Source: Thermicanus aegyptius DSM 12793 (lineage in GTDB: Bacteria; Bacillota; Bacilli; Thermicanales; Thermicanaceae). Taken from it: a stretch of 64,000 nucleotides of DNA. Below the pieces are notes generated by a model that saw only the letters and a list, made by a program, of their open reading frames with translations, was not told the origin of the DNA and searched no databases. Both the position numbers and the translations under genes were made by a program. The DNA is taken from positions 1,666,283 to 1,730,282 of the forward strand of contig NZ_KI783301.1 in NCBI RefSeq assembly GCF_000510645.1. The letters run 5' to 3'. Position 1 is the stretch's first letter; every line of letters begins with the position of its first letter. Positions 1 to 8,325 of the stretch are shown here, piece after piece.

Positions 1-42
1 CTTCAATTCTTTTTTGGTCAATGTGATTCTCTCCTGTCCCAT
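1..42 (-). CDS. N-terminus of a probable IS transposase (partial, runs off the left edge)
   Basis: Fourteen codons are visible on the minus strand, reading MGQERITLTKKELK. A shorter alternative starts at the TTG whose first base is 21, six bases behind an AGGAGAG ribosome-binding site. The LTKKELK opening resembles the N-terminus of ISNCY/IS1202-group transposases, where a helix-turn-helix follows. The bases upstream carry repeated TGACA-type motifs of the kind found at such element ends. Too little is present to confirm the family. Confidence 0.4.
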   Translation of the reverse strand, partial: MGQERITLTKKELK

Positions 43-98
43 AGTGACATTTTCTCTGAAGCGTTACGATATGACAATATCACAGACGTACAACATGA
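43..98. mobile_element. Possible terminal region of an insertion sequence
   Basis: Two related imperfect repeats lie next to the putative transposase start: GTGACATTTTCTCTGAAG at 53-70 and ATGACAATATCACAGACG at 71-88. They share the pattern TGACAnTnTCnC. Tandem short repeats of this type are common at the ends of ISNCY-type elements (family recall). The housekeeping promoter of rpsU starts only about 15 bases further on, so the element would be inserted directly upstream of the rpsU operon. This is inference; the other element end is outside the window. Confidence 0.35.
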
Positions 99-112
99 GC
101 GTAGGCTCGTGG

Positions 113-142
113 TTGACCTGAGCCCATATCATTTAGTATAAT
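113..142 (+). promoter_or_regulatory. SigA promoter of rpsU-yqeY
   Basis: TTGACC at 113-118 and TATAAT at 137-142 are separated by 18 bases. The expected transcript start is near 149, giving a leader of about 64 bases before rpsU. Confidence 0.75.
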
Positions 143-212
143 GGGCTGTGATGGCTTAAGCCTTTAACGTCGTTATCGTCGTTGGGGGTTGATGTGGAGG
201 GAGGGATATCAA

Positions 213-386
213 ATGGCAGAGATTCGTGTTCGAGAGAACGAGTCTTTGGATAGTGCTCTTCGCCGATTTAAGCGAGACCTCGCAAAGTCCGGAGTTCTAG
301 CGGAAGTGAAGAAACGCAAACATTACGAAAAGCCAGGCGTGAGACGCAGAAAGAAAGCGGAAGCCGCACGCAAGCGTAAGTACTAG
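213..386 (+). CDS. rpsU: 30S ribosomal protein S21
   Basis: This is a 57-residue, very basic protein of the small ribosomal subunit, where S21 sits near the anti-Shine-Dalgarno region and assists initiation. The N-terminus [19 protein letters not shown] and the lysine/arginine-rich tail are typical of Bacillota S21, and the length is the usual one. The ATG at 213 follows a GGAGGGAGGG ribosome-binding site. An in-frame extension back to a TTG at 189 would swallow that site and is rejected. yqeY follows after 14 bases in the same transcript, the standard Bacillus arrangement. Confidence 0.97.
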   Translation: MAEIRVRENESLDSALRRFKRDLAKSGVLAEVKKRKHYEKPGVRRRKKAEAARKRKY

Positions 387-400
387 GAGGATTTTTTCTC

Positions 401-844
401 ATGCCGATTATGGAACGGTTGAATCAGGATTTGAAAGAAGCGATGAAGGATAAAGATTCGTTCCGACTCTCCGTAGTTCGGATGCTTAAATCATCTTTGA
501 AAAACGAGGAGATTAATCGGAACAAACCTTTATCTGAAGAAGAAGAGCTTTCCGTCCTGACGCGGGAATTAAAGATGAGATTAGACTCCCTCCAAGAATT
601 TGAACGGGCTGGACGTAAAGATCTTATTGATAAGGCGCAACGGGAAATCGCTATCGTGAAATCTTACCTTCCTGAAGAGTTAAGTGAGGAAGAACTGCGT
701 CAGATGATCCAAGAAGTGATCTCCCAAGTGGGAGCCACATCAAAAAAGGACATGGGAAAAGTGATGGCAAATCTCATGCCGAAAGTAACGGGAAGAGCAG
801 ATGGGAAACGGGTCAATCAGTTGGTTCAGGAGTATCTCTCCTGA
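401..844 (+). CDS. yqeY: GatB/YqeY-domain protein
   Basis: The 147-residue protein matches the YqeY family throughout, including the RDKDSFRLSVVRMLKS-type N-terminus and the C-terminal part with TSKKDMGKVM and GRADGKRVNQLV. The family shares the small helical domain found at the C-terminus of the GatB amidotransferase subunit, which binds tRNA. The cellular role of free YqeY is not well defined. It is cotranscribed with rpsU, with an AGGAGGA ribosome-binding site overlapping the end of rpsU, and is followed by a terminator at 882. Confidence 0.95.
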   Translation: MPIMERLNQDLKEAMKDKDSFRLSVVRMLKSSLKNEEINRNKPLSEEEELSVLTRELKMRLDSLQEFERAGRKDLIDKAQREIAIVKSYLPEELSEEELRQMIQEVISQVGATSKKDMGKVMANLMPKVTGRADGKRVNQLVQEYLS

Positions 845-881
845 TCGTCATAACCGACAAAAGTTGTTCAATACGAAAAGG

Positions 882-908
882 ACGCTCTGCAATGGCAGGG
901 CGTTTTTT
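882..908 (+). terminator. Rho-independent terminator after yqeY
   Basis: The stem ACGCTCTGC / GCAGGGCGT (one G-T wobble, four-base loop) is followed by a run of T from 903. Confidence 0.85.
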
Positions 909-918
909 ATGTTTCGCT

Positions 919-947
919 TCATATTGAACCCGTTTTTTTCATATATC
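919..947 (+). promoter_or_regulatory. Candidate SigE promoter of yqfC-yqfD
   Basis: TCATATT at 919-925 and CATATATC at 940-947 have 16 bases between the ATA core and the -10 element. This resembles the mother-cell SigE pattern (ATA, 16-18 bases, CATACANT) with two mismatches in the -10. Known SigE control of yqfC-yqfD in B. subtilis supports the reading. The predicted start near 954 would leave a very short leader carrying the AGGAGGG site. Confidence 0.4.
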
Positions 948-972
948 TTCTTAGGAGGGAGTGGATCGGTTC

Positions 973-1269
973 ATGTGGAAGAGATTGAAACGGAGCATCA
1001 CTAAAATAAAACAGAAAAGCGTGCAGATCCTTGAACTTCCCAATGACGTAGTCCTTGACCTCCCCAGATTAACCATCGTCGGTTTTTTGCAACTTTATAT
1101 TGAGAACCACCGCGGAGTCCTCCTCTTCAACGATGAAGAGCTCCGCCTATTATTAAAAAAAGGACAATTACGGATCAGAGGTAAAAATCTGGTGATTCGT
1201 CTCATTCTGGCAGAGGAAATGATGGTGGAAGGATTCATCACACAAATTCATTATTTAGATAAGGAGTGA
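973..1269 (+). CDS. yqfC: Sporulation protein YqfC
   Basis: The 98-residue protein matches the YqfC family: ELPNDVVLDLPRLTIVG, a central IENHRGVLLF stretch and the C-terminal LVIRLILAEEMMVEG. YqfC is a small SigE-controlled protein of unknown activity, conserved in spore formers and almost always next to yqfD. The ATG at 973 is preferred to the in-frame GTG at 961, because the GTG abuts the AGGAGGG site at 953-959. yqfD begins four bases after the stop, so the two are translated together. Confidence 0.9.
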   Translation: MWKRLKRSITKIKQKSVQILELPNDVVLDLPRLTIVGFLQLYIENHRGVLLFNDEELRLLLKKGQLRIRGKNLVIRLILAEEMMVEGFITQIHYLDKE

Positions 1270-1273
1270 AATC

Positions 1274-2476
1274 ATGGGAAACCAAATCGGGCGCTGGTTT
1301 CTAGGGTACCTTATCTTGCATCTTTCGGGGAAATATGTGGAACGTTTTATCAATGAAGTGATCCGGGATGGGGTGGAGCTTTGGGATATTCGCCTTCTCC
1401 CCAATCATTTTTTTCAACTTCGCATCGGAATTCACGATTTTTTCCGCCTCAAACCCCATCTGCGCAAGACAAAAACCCGTATTCGCGGCATTCGGCGCAT
1501 TGGTTTTCCCTTTATGCTTCGAAAGATGTTAAAAAGAAAGGGATTCCTCTTCGGTTTTTTTTTATTTATTGTCCTGATGTACATGCTCACATCCATTGTA
1601 TGGAGAGTAGAGGTTTTTGGCACGGAGCGCATTCCAAAGGATGAGGTTTACCATTATGCCGAAAAGATAGGGATTAAGCCCTGGACGTTTAAATGGAGGC
1701 TGTCAAACCTGGGAGGACTGGAAAAACAACTAAAGGAAGGAATACCGGACGCTGCTTGGGTGGGTCTCCGCATCGAAGGGGTGGTTGCCAAAATTACCGT
1801 GGTGGAGAAAGTAAAAGCGGAGGAAAATTTGTTGGTAAATCCACGCCATTTGGTGGCAAAAAAATCAGCCGTTATTACCGATATGCTCGTCGAGAAGGGA
1901 AATCCTGTGGTTACCCGTAATCAGTTCGTTCATAAAGGAGAATTGTTAGTCTCAGGTTTCCTCGGTTCGCCGGGGGAAGAAGGAAAACAGAAAGCGGTTT
2001 CGGCGAAGGGGAGCGTTTGGGGAGAGGTTTGGTACGATTCCACCATTACGATCCCCTTAACGCAGGAGGTCCCCCTGTATACGGGAGAGAGAAAAAAAAG
2101 TTACTATCTCATCGTGGGAGATTTAGGGATCAAAGTGTGGGGATTTGGCAAAGAGACGGAAAAATCTTATGATATAGAAGAGAATCGTCATCATCTCTAT
2201 TTCCGCAGCATGAAACTTCCGTTTGGTTGGGAAGTTGAGGAAAAAAAGGCATATAAACCAACGCTCCTAAAAAGGACGAAGGAAGAGGCGGCCCGATTAG
2301 GACTTCAATTGGCGAGAAAAGACCTTCTCATTAAAGCGGGGGAGGGAAGTAAAATCAAAGAAGAAAAAGTTTTGCAACAATGGGTTGAGCATGATAAAGT
2401 TTATTTAAAGGTTCATTATGCTGTGATTGAGAATATCGTCGAGGAACTACCGATCACGGCAAATTCCAATTCTTAA
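1274..2476 (+). CDS. yqfD: Sporulation protein YqfD
   Basis: The 400-residue membrane protein has a basic cytoplasmic N-terminal part, one strong membrane segment near residues 92-110 (GFLFGFFLFIVLMYMLTSIV), and a long extracytoplasmic region containing FGTERIPKDEV, GIPDAAWVGLRIEG and PRHLVAKKSAVI. This matches the YqfD family in length and order. The protein is needed for efficient sporulation in Bacillus, but its biochemistry is unknown. It follows yqfC after four bases and precedes phoH. Confidence 0.92.
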   Translation: MGNQIGRWFLGYLILHLSGKYVERFINEVIRDGVELWDIRLLPNHFFQLRIGIHDFFRLKPHLRKTKTRIRGIRRIGFPFMLRKMLKRKGFLFGFFLFIVLMYMLTSIVWRVEVFGTERIPKDEVYHYAEKIGIKPWTFKWRLSNLGGLEKQLKEGIPDAAWVGLRIEGVVAKITVVEKVKAEENLLVNPRHLVAKKSAVITDMLVEKGNPVVTRNQFVHKGELLVSGFLGSPGEEGKQKAVSAKGSVWGEVWYDSTITIPLTQEVPLYTGERKKSYYLIVGDLGIKVWGFGKETEKSYDIEENRHHLYFRSMKLPFGWEVEEKKAYKPTLLKRTKEEAARLGLQLARKDLLIKAGEGSKIKEEKVLQQWVEHDKVYLKVHYAVIENIVEELPITANSNS

Positions 2477-2496
2477 AGTAAAAGGGGTATGATTGA

Positions 2497-3456
2497 TTGC
2501 AAGTTTCTCTTGATTCCGTATCAATCCGCCTTGCGAGCACCTCAGAAAGCCAGATTCTTTTTGGCCCCCAGGATCACTACCTCAAAATGATGGAGGAGGC
2601 TTTTTCCGTCCGCATTCTTTTACGACACGATGAGGTTCTGGTTCAGGGAAAACAAGAGCAGCTAGGAGAGGTTTTACGTTTATTAGAGGTGATGATCGCC
2701 TTAATCCGGAGGAAGACGCCGATCACCGAACAGGATGTTCATTATGCCATCTCCCTGGCAAAAGAAGGGAGGGCGGAGGAATTGCTCTCTCTTTTTGGAG
2801 AGGAGGTAGGCAGAACCCTGAAGGGAAGGGTGATACGGGCCAAGACCTTGGGTCAAAGCCACTACATTTCCTCTTTAAAAAAGAAGGAGATCGTATTCGC
2901 ATCCGGTCCGGCGGGAACCGGAAAAACGTATCTTGCAGTCGTCTTTGCCGTTTCCGCACTTAAAAGCGGATTGGTGAAACGGATTCTTTTGACAAGGCCT
3001 GCCGTAGAGGCTGGGGAACGTCTTGGTTTTTTGCCCGGGGATCTTCAGGAGAAGGTAGATCCCTATCTCCGTCCCCTCTATGATGCCCTTTATGATATGA
3101 TGGGGGTAGATCAGGTAAACCGGTCGATGGAACGGGGGACGATTGAAATTGCTCCCCTTGCGTATATGAGAGGAAGGACTTTGGATGAATCTTTTGTGAT
3201 TTTGGACGAAGCCCAAAATACAACCCCTGAACAGATGAAAATGTTCCTCACCCGGTTGGGCTGGGGTTCTAAGATGGTCATTACGGGGGATTTAACCCAA
3301 GTAGATTTGCCCAAGGGGACCAAATCAGGGTTAAAGGATGCATGGGAAACTCTCCGCCATATCCCCGAAATTGGTTTTATCCGTTTAACGGAGAAAGATA
3401 TCGTTCGTCATACGCTTGTTCAAAAAATCGTAGAGGCATATGAAAAGCATGGGTAG
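2497..3456 (+). CDS. phoH: PhoH-family ATPase
   Basis: The 319-residue protein has an N-terminal KH-like segment and a P-loop ATPase domain with GPAGTGKTYLAV near residue 145, a Walker B VILDEAQN near residue 235, and TRLGWGSKMVITGD. PhoH proteins are cytoplasmic ATPases linked to RNA metabolism and ribosome maturation, and often lie beside ybeY as here. The start is a TTG at 2497 behind AAAAGGGG; no ATG in frame fits the family N-terminus better. It is part of the phoH-pgpH-ybeY-dgkA-cdd-era run. Confidence 0.93.
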   Translation: MQVSLDSVSIRLASTSESQILFGPQDHYLKMMEEAFSVRILLRHDEVLVQGKQEQLGEVLRLLEVMIALIRRKTPITEQDVHYAISLAKEGRAEELLSLFGEEVGRTLKGRVIRAKTLGQSHYISSLKKKEIVFASGPAGTGKTYLAVVFAVSALKSGLVKRILLTRPAVEAGERLGFLPGDLQEKVDPYLRPLYDALYDMMGVDQVNRSMERGTIEIAPLAYMRGRTLDESFVILDEAQNTTPEQMKMFLTRLGWGSKMVITGDLTQVDLPKGTKSGLKDAWETLRHIPEIGFIRLTEKDIVRHTLVQKIVEAYEKHG

Positions 3457-3465
3457 AGGTGTATA

Positions 3466-5580
3466 ATGATGAGTTCCCAAGAAGTGCCGTTTTGGAAGAG
3501 GAAACAAAATCCCCGTACAAAAATGACGAGTCTGCGCCTTCTTTTTTTCTTTGGAGTAGGGGTTCTCTTCTTCCTCCTTTTAATGGGTCACGTGGAACCG
3601 AAAAATTATACCCATCTGCAAGTGGGGAATAAATCGACTGAACGGATTTTATCTCCTGTTACGGTACTGGATCAGGAAGCCACCGAGCAAGCCCGAAAGA
3701 AAGCGGCGGATGGAGTGAAACCGGAGTATCGGATTGATGATTCGATCACGCAGGTCCAGCTCCAAAATCTGGAGAAGATTTTCCAGATGGTAAAGGATAT
3801 TAATGGAAAAAAGGAGTTAACCCAATCCGGGAAAATAGAAGAGTTAAAAAAGAATATTCCTTATCAATTGGACGATCAATCCTATCGCACATTGGAAGGA
3901 CTCCCTCCGGAAACCATTAATACGATGCAATATATTTCGAATTATATCGTGGAAGAGATTATGAAAGGGGGAGTGGAAGAAAAAAACTTACAGACGGCCA
4001 GGGATCAGGTAAATGAGCAATTAGTCGTTGCTGAACTCACTTCATCTGTACGGAAGGTGATACAGGAATTAGCCCGCTTCAGCATCATCCCGAATATAAA
4101 ATATGATCCGGTAAAAACGGAGGAAAAACGGGAGGAGGCTAGAAATGGTGTAGAACCGATTTATATTTATGAAGGGGATGTTCTCCTTAACAAAGGGGAG
4201 GTCATCACGCCCAACCATCTGCGTAAGCTCAAATTGGCAGGCTTGATGGATGAGCATATTATTAAACCTTATATCGGGCTGGCTCTTTTTATTCTCCTCA
4301 TCCTGTTTTCCTTATGGATTTATTTAAACCGGAGTCGCTCGGCGGTTACCCAACAATTAAACCAACTTCTTCTCTATATGACGATTCTGCTTCTAAACAT
4401 GGGAATTTTATGGATTTTTACACTTGGGCAGGCGTTACAAGTCGCGGGATTGGGATATTTGGTTCCGGCTGCGACCGGTTCAATCCTGGTCTCCCTGTTG
4501 ATTGATACGCCTTTGGCCTATTTCACGGCGATTCTTTTCTCTTTTGTTTCCGGAATCCTCTTCAATGAAAAAATGGGCACTTTTATCGATTTTGTTCCTT
4601 TTTTAATCGCACTGGTAGGGGGGATTTCGGGAGCATATGCAGTGAGCGGAGCACAATCCAGGTCTAAGATTCTTCGCTCCGGTCTGTATATCGGCTTGGC
4701 AAACCTTTTCGTTGCCGTCATGCTCCTTTTATTGAGTAATGCAGCACTTCCCTGGCAAACCTTACTCACCATCGCGGCCTATTCTTTGGCCAATGGGATT
4801 TTATCCGGGGTATTTACCCTTGGGCTTACTCCGTTCTTAGAAGCGATCTTTGGCATATTGTCGCCTGTAAAACTAATCGAATTGTCGAATCCCAATCAAC
4901 CCCTTATGCGGAAACTCCTCATAGAGGCCCCTGGAACCTACCATCACAGCGTGATGGTGGCCAATCTTTCCGAAGCGGCAGCTGAAGCGATCGGTGCAAA
5001 CGGGCTGTTGGCCCGTGTGGGGGCTTATTATCATGATGTGGGTAAGACGAAACGCCCCGCCTTCTTTATCGAGAATCAGATGGGGAGGGAGAATCCCCAC
5101 GATCAGATCTCTCCTCAACTGAGCAAGGCGATCATCATTGCCCATCCCTATGACGGGGTGAAGATGTTGAAGGAAAGCAAATTTCCTAAGGCGATCGTAG
5201 ATATTGCGGCACAGCACCACGGCACCTCGCTGCTTAAGTTTTTTTATCACAAAGCATTAAAAGAGAATGAGAATGCAAAGGAAGAGGATTTCCGCTACCC
5301 AGGCCCGAAACCTCAGTTTAAAGAATCCGCCGTGGTTTCCATATGCGACTCGGTAGAGGCGGCGGTGCGTGCGTTAAAGCATCCAACCATGGAAGAAATT
5401 GAGGAACTGGTGGATCGTCTGGTGAAAGAGAAGAGAGAAGACGGACAGTTTGATGAGTGTGATATTACGTTAAAGGAGATAGATACGATTCGGAATTCCA
5501 TATTAGAGACGCTTCATGGAACGTTTCATTCCCGGATCGAATACCCCCAAAATGAAGAAGTGGAAGGAAGACAAGCATGA
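3466..5580 (+). CDS. pgpH: Membrane HD-domain cyclic-di-AMP phosphodiesterase PgpH
   Basis: The 704-residue protein has the full PgpH (YqfF) layout: a short cytoplasmic N-terminus, one membrane helix near residue 25, a large extracellular 7TMR-HD domain, seven membrane helices (about residues 265-470) and a cytoplasmic HD domain. The HD ligands are seen in YHHSVMVANL near residue 491, YYHDVGKTKRP near 521, IIIAHPYDGV and AAQHHGTSL. The family hydrolyses c-di-AMP to pApA. Start codons ATG-ATG at 3466 and 3469 are equivalent. It overlaps ybeY by four bases. Confidence 0.94.
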   Translation: MMSSQEVPFWKRKQNPRTKMTSLRLLFFFGVGVLFFLLLMGHVEPKNYTHLQVGNKSTERILSPVTVLDQEATEQARKKAADGVKPEYRIDDSITQVQLQNLEKIFQMVKDINGKKELTQSGKIEELKKNIPYQLDDQSYRTLEGLPPETINTMQYISNYIVEEIMKGGVEEKNLQTARDQVNEQLVVAELTSSVRKVIQELARFSIIPNIKYDPVKTEEKREEARNGVEPIYIYEGDVLLNKGEVITPNHLRKLKLAGLMDEHIIKPYIGLALFILLILFSLWIYLNRSRSAVTQQLNQLLLYMTILLLNMGILWIFTLGQALQVAGLGYLVPAATGSILVSLLIDTPLAYFTAILFSFVSGILFNEKMGTFIDFVPFLIALVGGISGAYAVSGAQSRSKILRSGLYIGLANLFVAVMLLLLSNAALPWQTLLTIAAYSLANGILSGVFTLGLTPFLEAIFGILSPVKLIELSNPNQPLMRKLLIEAPGTYHHSVMVANLSEAAAEAIGANGLLARVGAYYHDVGKTKRPAFFIENQMGRENPHDQISPQLSKAIIIAHPYDGVKMLKESKFPKAIVDIAAQHHGTSLLKFFYHKALKENENAKEEDFRYPGPKPQFKESAVVSICDSVEAAVRALKHPTMEEIEELVDRLVKEKREDGQFDECDITLKEIDTIRNSILETLHGTFHSRIEYPQNEEVEGRQA

Positions 5581-6008
5581 GCTTATCTGTAGAGTTTATT
5601 TATGAGACGGAATTTACATTATCCGAGGAAGAGGAAGGGGAGATCCGCTCCCTTCTAAGCTTCGCTTTTTTGGAGGAAGGACGGGAAGTGGGCGAGCTTT
5701 CCATTCTTTTTTGTGATGATGAAAGAATTCATGAGTTAAATCGACTTTACCGGAATGTGGACAGACCAACCGACGTCCTCTCTTTTCCTCTTGACGAAGA
5801 GGAGCTTCTCGGTGACGTTGTGGTCTCTATTCCCCAAGCGAAAAGGCAAGCAGAAGCGTATGGCCATTCGTTCCGCCGTGAGCTTTATTTTTTAATCGTT
5901 CATGGATTTTATCACTTACTGGGGTATGACCATGATACGCCGGAGAATGAGCGGGTCATGTTTACCAAACAGGAAGAGGTTTTGCGAAAACATGGTATTG
6001 TTAGGTGA
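5577..6008 (+). CDS. ybeY: Endoribonuclease YbeY
   Basis: The 143-residue protein carries the metal-binding motif HGFYHLLGYDHD near residue 108, and the upstream RPTDVLSFPLD stretch is typical of the family. YbeY is a zinc-dependent single-strand RNA endonuclease involved in 16S rRNA maturation and ribosome quality control. It overlaps pgpH by ATGA at its start and dgkA by GTGA at its end, so translation of the three is probably coupled. Confidence 0.96.
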   Translation: MSLSVEFIYETEFTLSEEEEGEIRSLLSFAFLEEGREVGELSILFCDDERIHELNRLYRNVDRPTDVLSFPLDEEELLGDVVVSIPQAKRQAEAYGHSFRRELYFLIVHGFYHLLGYDHDTPENERVMFTKQEEVLRKHGIVR

Positions 6009-6718
6009 CAGGAAAGATGGACGAATGGAAAAGGCTGTCTTGTAGCTTTCAGTACGCCTTTGAGGGAATCATAAGGGCATTCAGGGAAGAAAAAAATATG
6101 CGGATTCATGGGTGGATGGCCCTTTTGGTCCTCCTTGTCAGCCTGTGGGCCGGGCTGTCTTGGATGCAGATTCTCATCCTCCTTTTTATCATCCTGTCCG
6201 TATTTATTTTGGAATTGATCAATACCGCCATTGAGGCGATCGTTGATCTAACCACACAAGATTTCCACCCATTGGCCAAAAAGGCAAAAGATGCCGGAGC
6301 CGGTGCGGTTTTGCTCGCTGCCTTTTTCTCCGTCCTCATCGCCTTTACCCTCCTGAGCCAGCCCTTGCTCATGAAAGTATCTCAGTTTCATTTTATTCTA
6401 TATACGAATATCCTTCCAACGGCCTGGGGAAAATCAGCTTTTCTATTGATTCTTCTTTTCCTTTTTTTCCTTCTTTATCGACTGCGTATCTGGAAAGGGA
6501 AAAAAGAGACTTTCCTCGTGCCTATTTTTCTTGGTTCCACTCTTCTCTTTATTTTGGGTCGTCTCCCTTTTTTTCAGGCGACTGGATTCTTTCTTCCCAT
6601 TGTGGTAAACATTTTTATGAGAAGAGGTAAATCACTCTTTTACGCATGGTTAGAATGGCTCGTTATTTTTCTTTCCCTAAATCTTTTGGCTTTCCTTTTC
6701 ATTAGACCAATATGGTGA
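6005..6718 (+). CDS. dgkA: Undecaprenol/diacylglycerol kinase with an extra C-terminal membrane domain
   Basis: Residues 1-120 match the DgkA family: YAFEGIIRAFREEKNMRIH, then LELINTAIEAIVDL and HPLAKKAKDAGAGAVLL. The family phosphorylates undecaprenol or diacylglycerol at the membrane. Typical Bacillota proteins end near 125 residues; this one has 237. The additional part holds about three to four hydrophobic helices and ends in LLAFLFIRPIW. No PAP2 phosphatase signature (KxxxxxxRP, PSGH, SRxxxxxHxxxD) is present, so the extension is unassigned. The start is either GTG 6005, overlapping ybeY, or ATG 6017; neither has a strong ribosome-binding site. Confidence 0.88.
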   Translation: MTGKMDEWKRLSCSFQYAFEGIIRAFREEKNMRIHGWMALLVLLVSLWAGLSWMQILILLFIILSVFILELINTAIEAIVDLTTQDFHPLAKKAKDAGAGAVLLAAFFSVLIAFTLLSQPLLMKVSQFHFILYTNILPTAWGKSAFLLILLFLFFLLYRLRIWKGKKETFLVPIFLGSTLLFILGRLPFFQATGFFLPIVVNIFMRRGKSLFYAWLEWLVIFLSLNLLAFLFIRPIW

Positions 6719-6732
6719 AGGAGATATTGGAT

Positions 6733-7137
6733 ATGTTTTCCAAAGAGGAATTGGTTAAAAAAGCTTTAGCAGCCAGGGAAAAGGCGTATGTCCCCTATTC
6801 AAATTTTCCGGTGGGGGCGGCCCTTATCACCAAGGAAGGGAAAATTTTTACCGGCTGCAATATTGAAAATGCCGCTTTTCCTGTGACCTGCTGTGCGGAA
6901 AGGACCGCGCTCTTTAAGGCGGTATCGGAGGGGGAGCGTTCATTTGAAGCATTGGCCGTTGTTGCGGATACGGACCGTCCCGTCTCCCCTTGTGGCTCAT
7001 GCCGTCAGGTTTTGGCGGAATTTTGTCCTCCTGAAATGCCTGTTTATCTGGCCAATTTAAGAGGGGAAGTGGAAATTATGGATGTCGCTTCTCTTCTACC
7101 TGGGGCATTCGGAGCGAAGGATTTGATGAAGGGATGA
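6733..7137 (+). CDS. cdd: Cytidine deaminase
   Basis: The 134-residue zinc enzyme converts cytidine and deoxycytidine to uridine and deoxyuridine in pyrimidine salvage. The active site is clear: CNIENAAFPVTCCAERTAL with the catalytic glutamate in the CAE triad, and the second zinc motif PCGSCRQVLAEF. An ATG at 6712 inside dgkA is also in frame, but AAGGAG at 6718-6723 is correctly spaced from the ATG at 6733. The gene overlaps era by four bases. Confidence 0.95.
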   Translation: MFSKEELVKKALAAREKAYVPYSNFPVGAALITKEGKIFTGCNIENAAFPVTCCAERTALFKAVSEGERSFEALAVVADTDRPVSPCGSCRQVLAEFCPPEMPVYLANLRGEVEIMDVASLLPGAFGAKDLMKG

Positions 7138-8039
7138 AGAACCTTTATGAAGGGAAAAAATCCGGATTTGTGGCTTTGATCGGGCGTCCCAATGTGGGAA
7201 AGTCTACGCTGATGAACCAGATGGTCGGCACGAAGATCGCCATCATGTCGGATAAACCGCAGACTACCCGAAATCGGATCCGAGGGATTTTAACCCGGGA
7301 GGAAGGGCAGATCATCTTCCTGGATACTCCGGGCATACATAAGCCGAGAACCAGGATGGGGCAATATATGATGAAGGTGGTAGATCAATCGATCCGGGAA
7401 GTGGACCTCCTCCTTCTCCTGATAGATGTGGAAGCTGGAATTGGGCGGGGGGATGAGGAAATCATGAACCGATTAAAAGGGACGTCGATCCCCATCATCT
7501 TGGTGCTGAACAAGATTGACAAGATTGCTCCGGAAGCCCTCCTTCCCTTGATCGATCATGTACGCCATTTCCTTTCTTTTGCCGAGATCATCCCGGTTTC
7601 CGCTCTCAACGGAAATAATGTGGAGCATTTGATTCAAACCCTCTATCGGTATCTCCCCGAAGGACCCTATTATTTCCCACCCGATCGGAAGACGGATCAA
7701 CCGGAAACCTTCTTGGTGGGTGAGTTGATTCGGGAGAAAGCGTTAAACCGCTTAAGGGAGGAAGTTCCCCACTCCATCGCCGTAGAGATCGAAGAATATG
7801 CGGAGAGGGAGCACGGAACTTTATATATTCGGGCCGTTCTCTATTGTGAGAGAGAATCCCAAAAAGGAATCCTGATTGGAAAAGAGGGGAAAATGCTGAA
7901 GGAGATCGGGCAAGCGGCACGACGGGATATTGAATCTCTTTTTTCCACGAAGGTATTCCTCGATTTGTGGGTCAAGGTAAAAGAAGATTGGCGAAACCGG
8001 GAAGGGATCTTGCGGCAACTTGGATTTCGCGAAGATTAA
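7134..8039 (+). CDS. era: GTPase Era
   Basis: The 301-residue GTPase has G1 GRPNVGKSTLMN, G3 DTPGIHKPR and G4 NKID, followed by the C-terminal KH domain with GKEGKMLKEIGQAAR and LDLWVKVKEDWR. Era binds 16S rRNA near its 3' end and acts in small-subunit assembly. The length is standard. The start overlaps cdd by four bases. yqzL and recO follow, as in Bacillus. Confidence 0.97.
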   Translation: MKNLYEGKKSGFVALIGRPNVGKSTLMNQMVGTKIAIMSDKPQTTRNRIRGILTREEGQIIFLDTPGIHKPRTRMGQYMMKVVDQSIREVDLLLLLIDVEAGIGRGDEEIMNRLKGTSIPIILVLNKIDKIAPEALLPLIDHVRHFLSFAEIIPVSALNGNNVEHLIQTLYRYLPEGPYYFPPDRKTDQPETFLVGELIREKALNRLREEVPHSIAVEIEEYAEREHGTLYIRAVLYCERESQKGILIGKEGKMLKEIGQAARRDIESLFSTKVFLDLWVKVKEDWRNREGILRQLGFRED

Positions 8040-8171
8040 ACCAATTTTTCCATAGCATAAGCGTGTTCACAAAGGTGAATCTAAAGATATCCTTACCCCT
8101 TTCTTTACGATTCTCGAACCCTCACTGTTGGGACATCAACCAATTCGTCCCTTAAAGAAAGGATGATGGGT

Positions 8172-8306
8172 ATGCAGGATTTTTCGTGGAATGTTTTTGC
8201 AGCAACGGGTAATATCGAATCCTATCTGCTGTACAAAGAACACGAAAGGTTGGTTTCAGGAAAAGAAGAGCGTGAGGGGAAAGAAGAGCAGAAAGAGGAG
8301 ACGTAA
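8172..8306 (+). CDS. yqzL: YqzL-family small protein
   Basis: This 44-residue reading frame starts MQDFSWNVFAATGNIESYLL and continues into a highly charged Lys/Glu tail. The N-terminal pattern DFSWNVFxxTGNIxxYLLYKE is the signature of the small YqzL proteins that sit between era and recO in Bacillus; their function is unknown. AAAGAAAGGA at 8157-8164 is well placed for the ATG at 8172; ATGs at 8163 and 8166 are less well spaced. The 132-base gap before it shows no terminator. Confidence 0.8.
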   Translation: MQDFSWNVFAATGNIESYLLYKEHERLVSGKEEREGKEEQKEET

Positions 8307-8325
8307 AGGAAGAGCGGGAAATACC

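Noticed and set aside
8191-8325. 45-codon N-terminal extension of recO
   Set aside because: It overlaps yqzL in another frame and is strongly basic low-complexity sequence unlike RecO.
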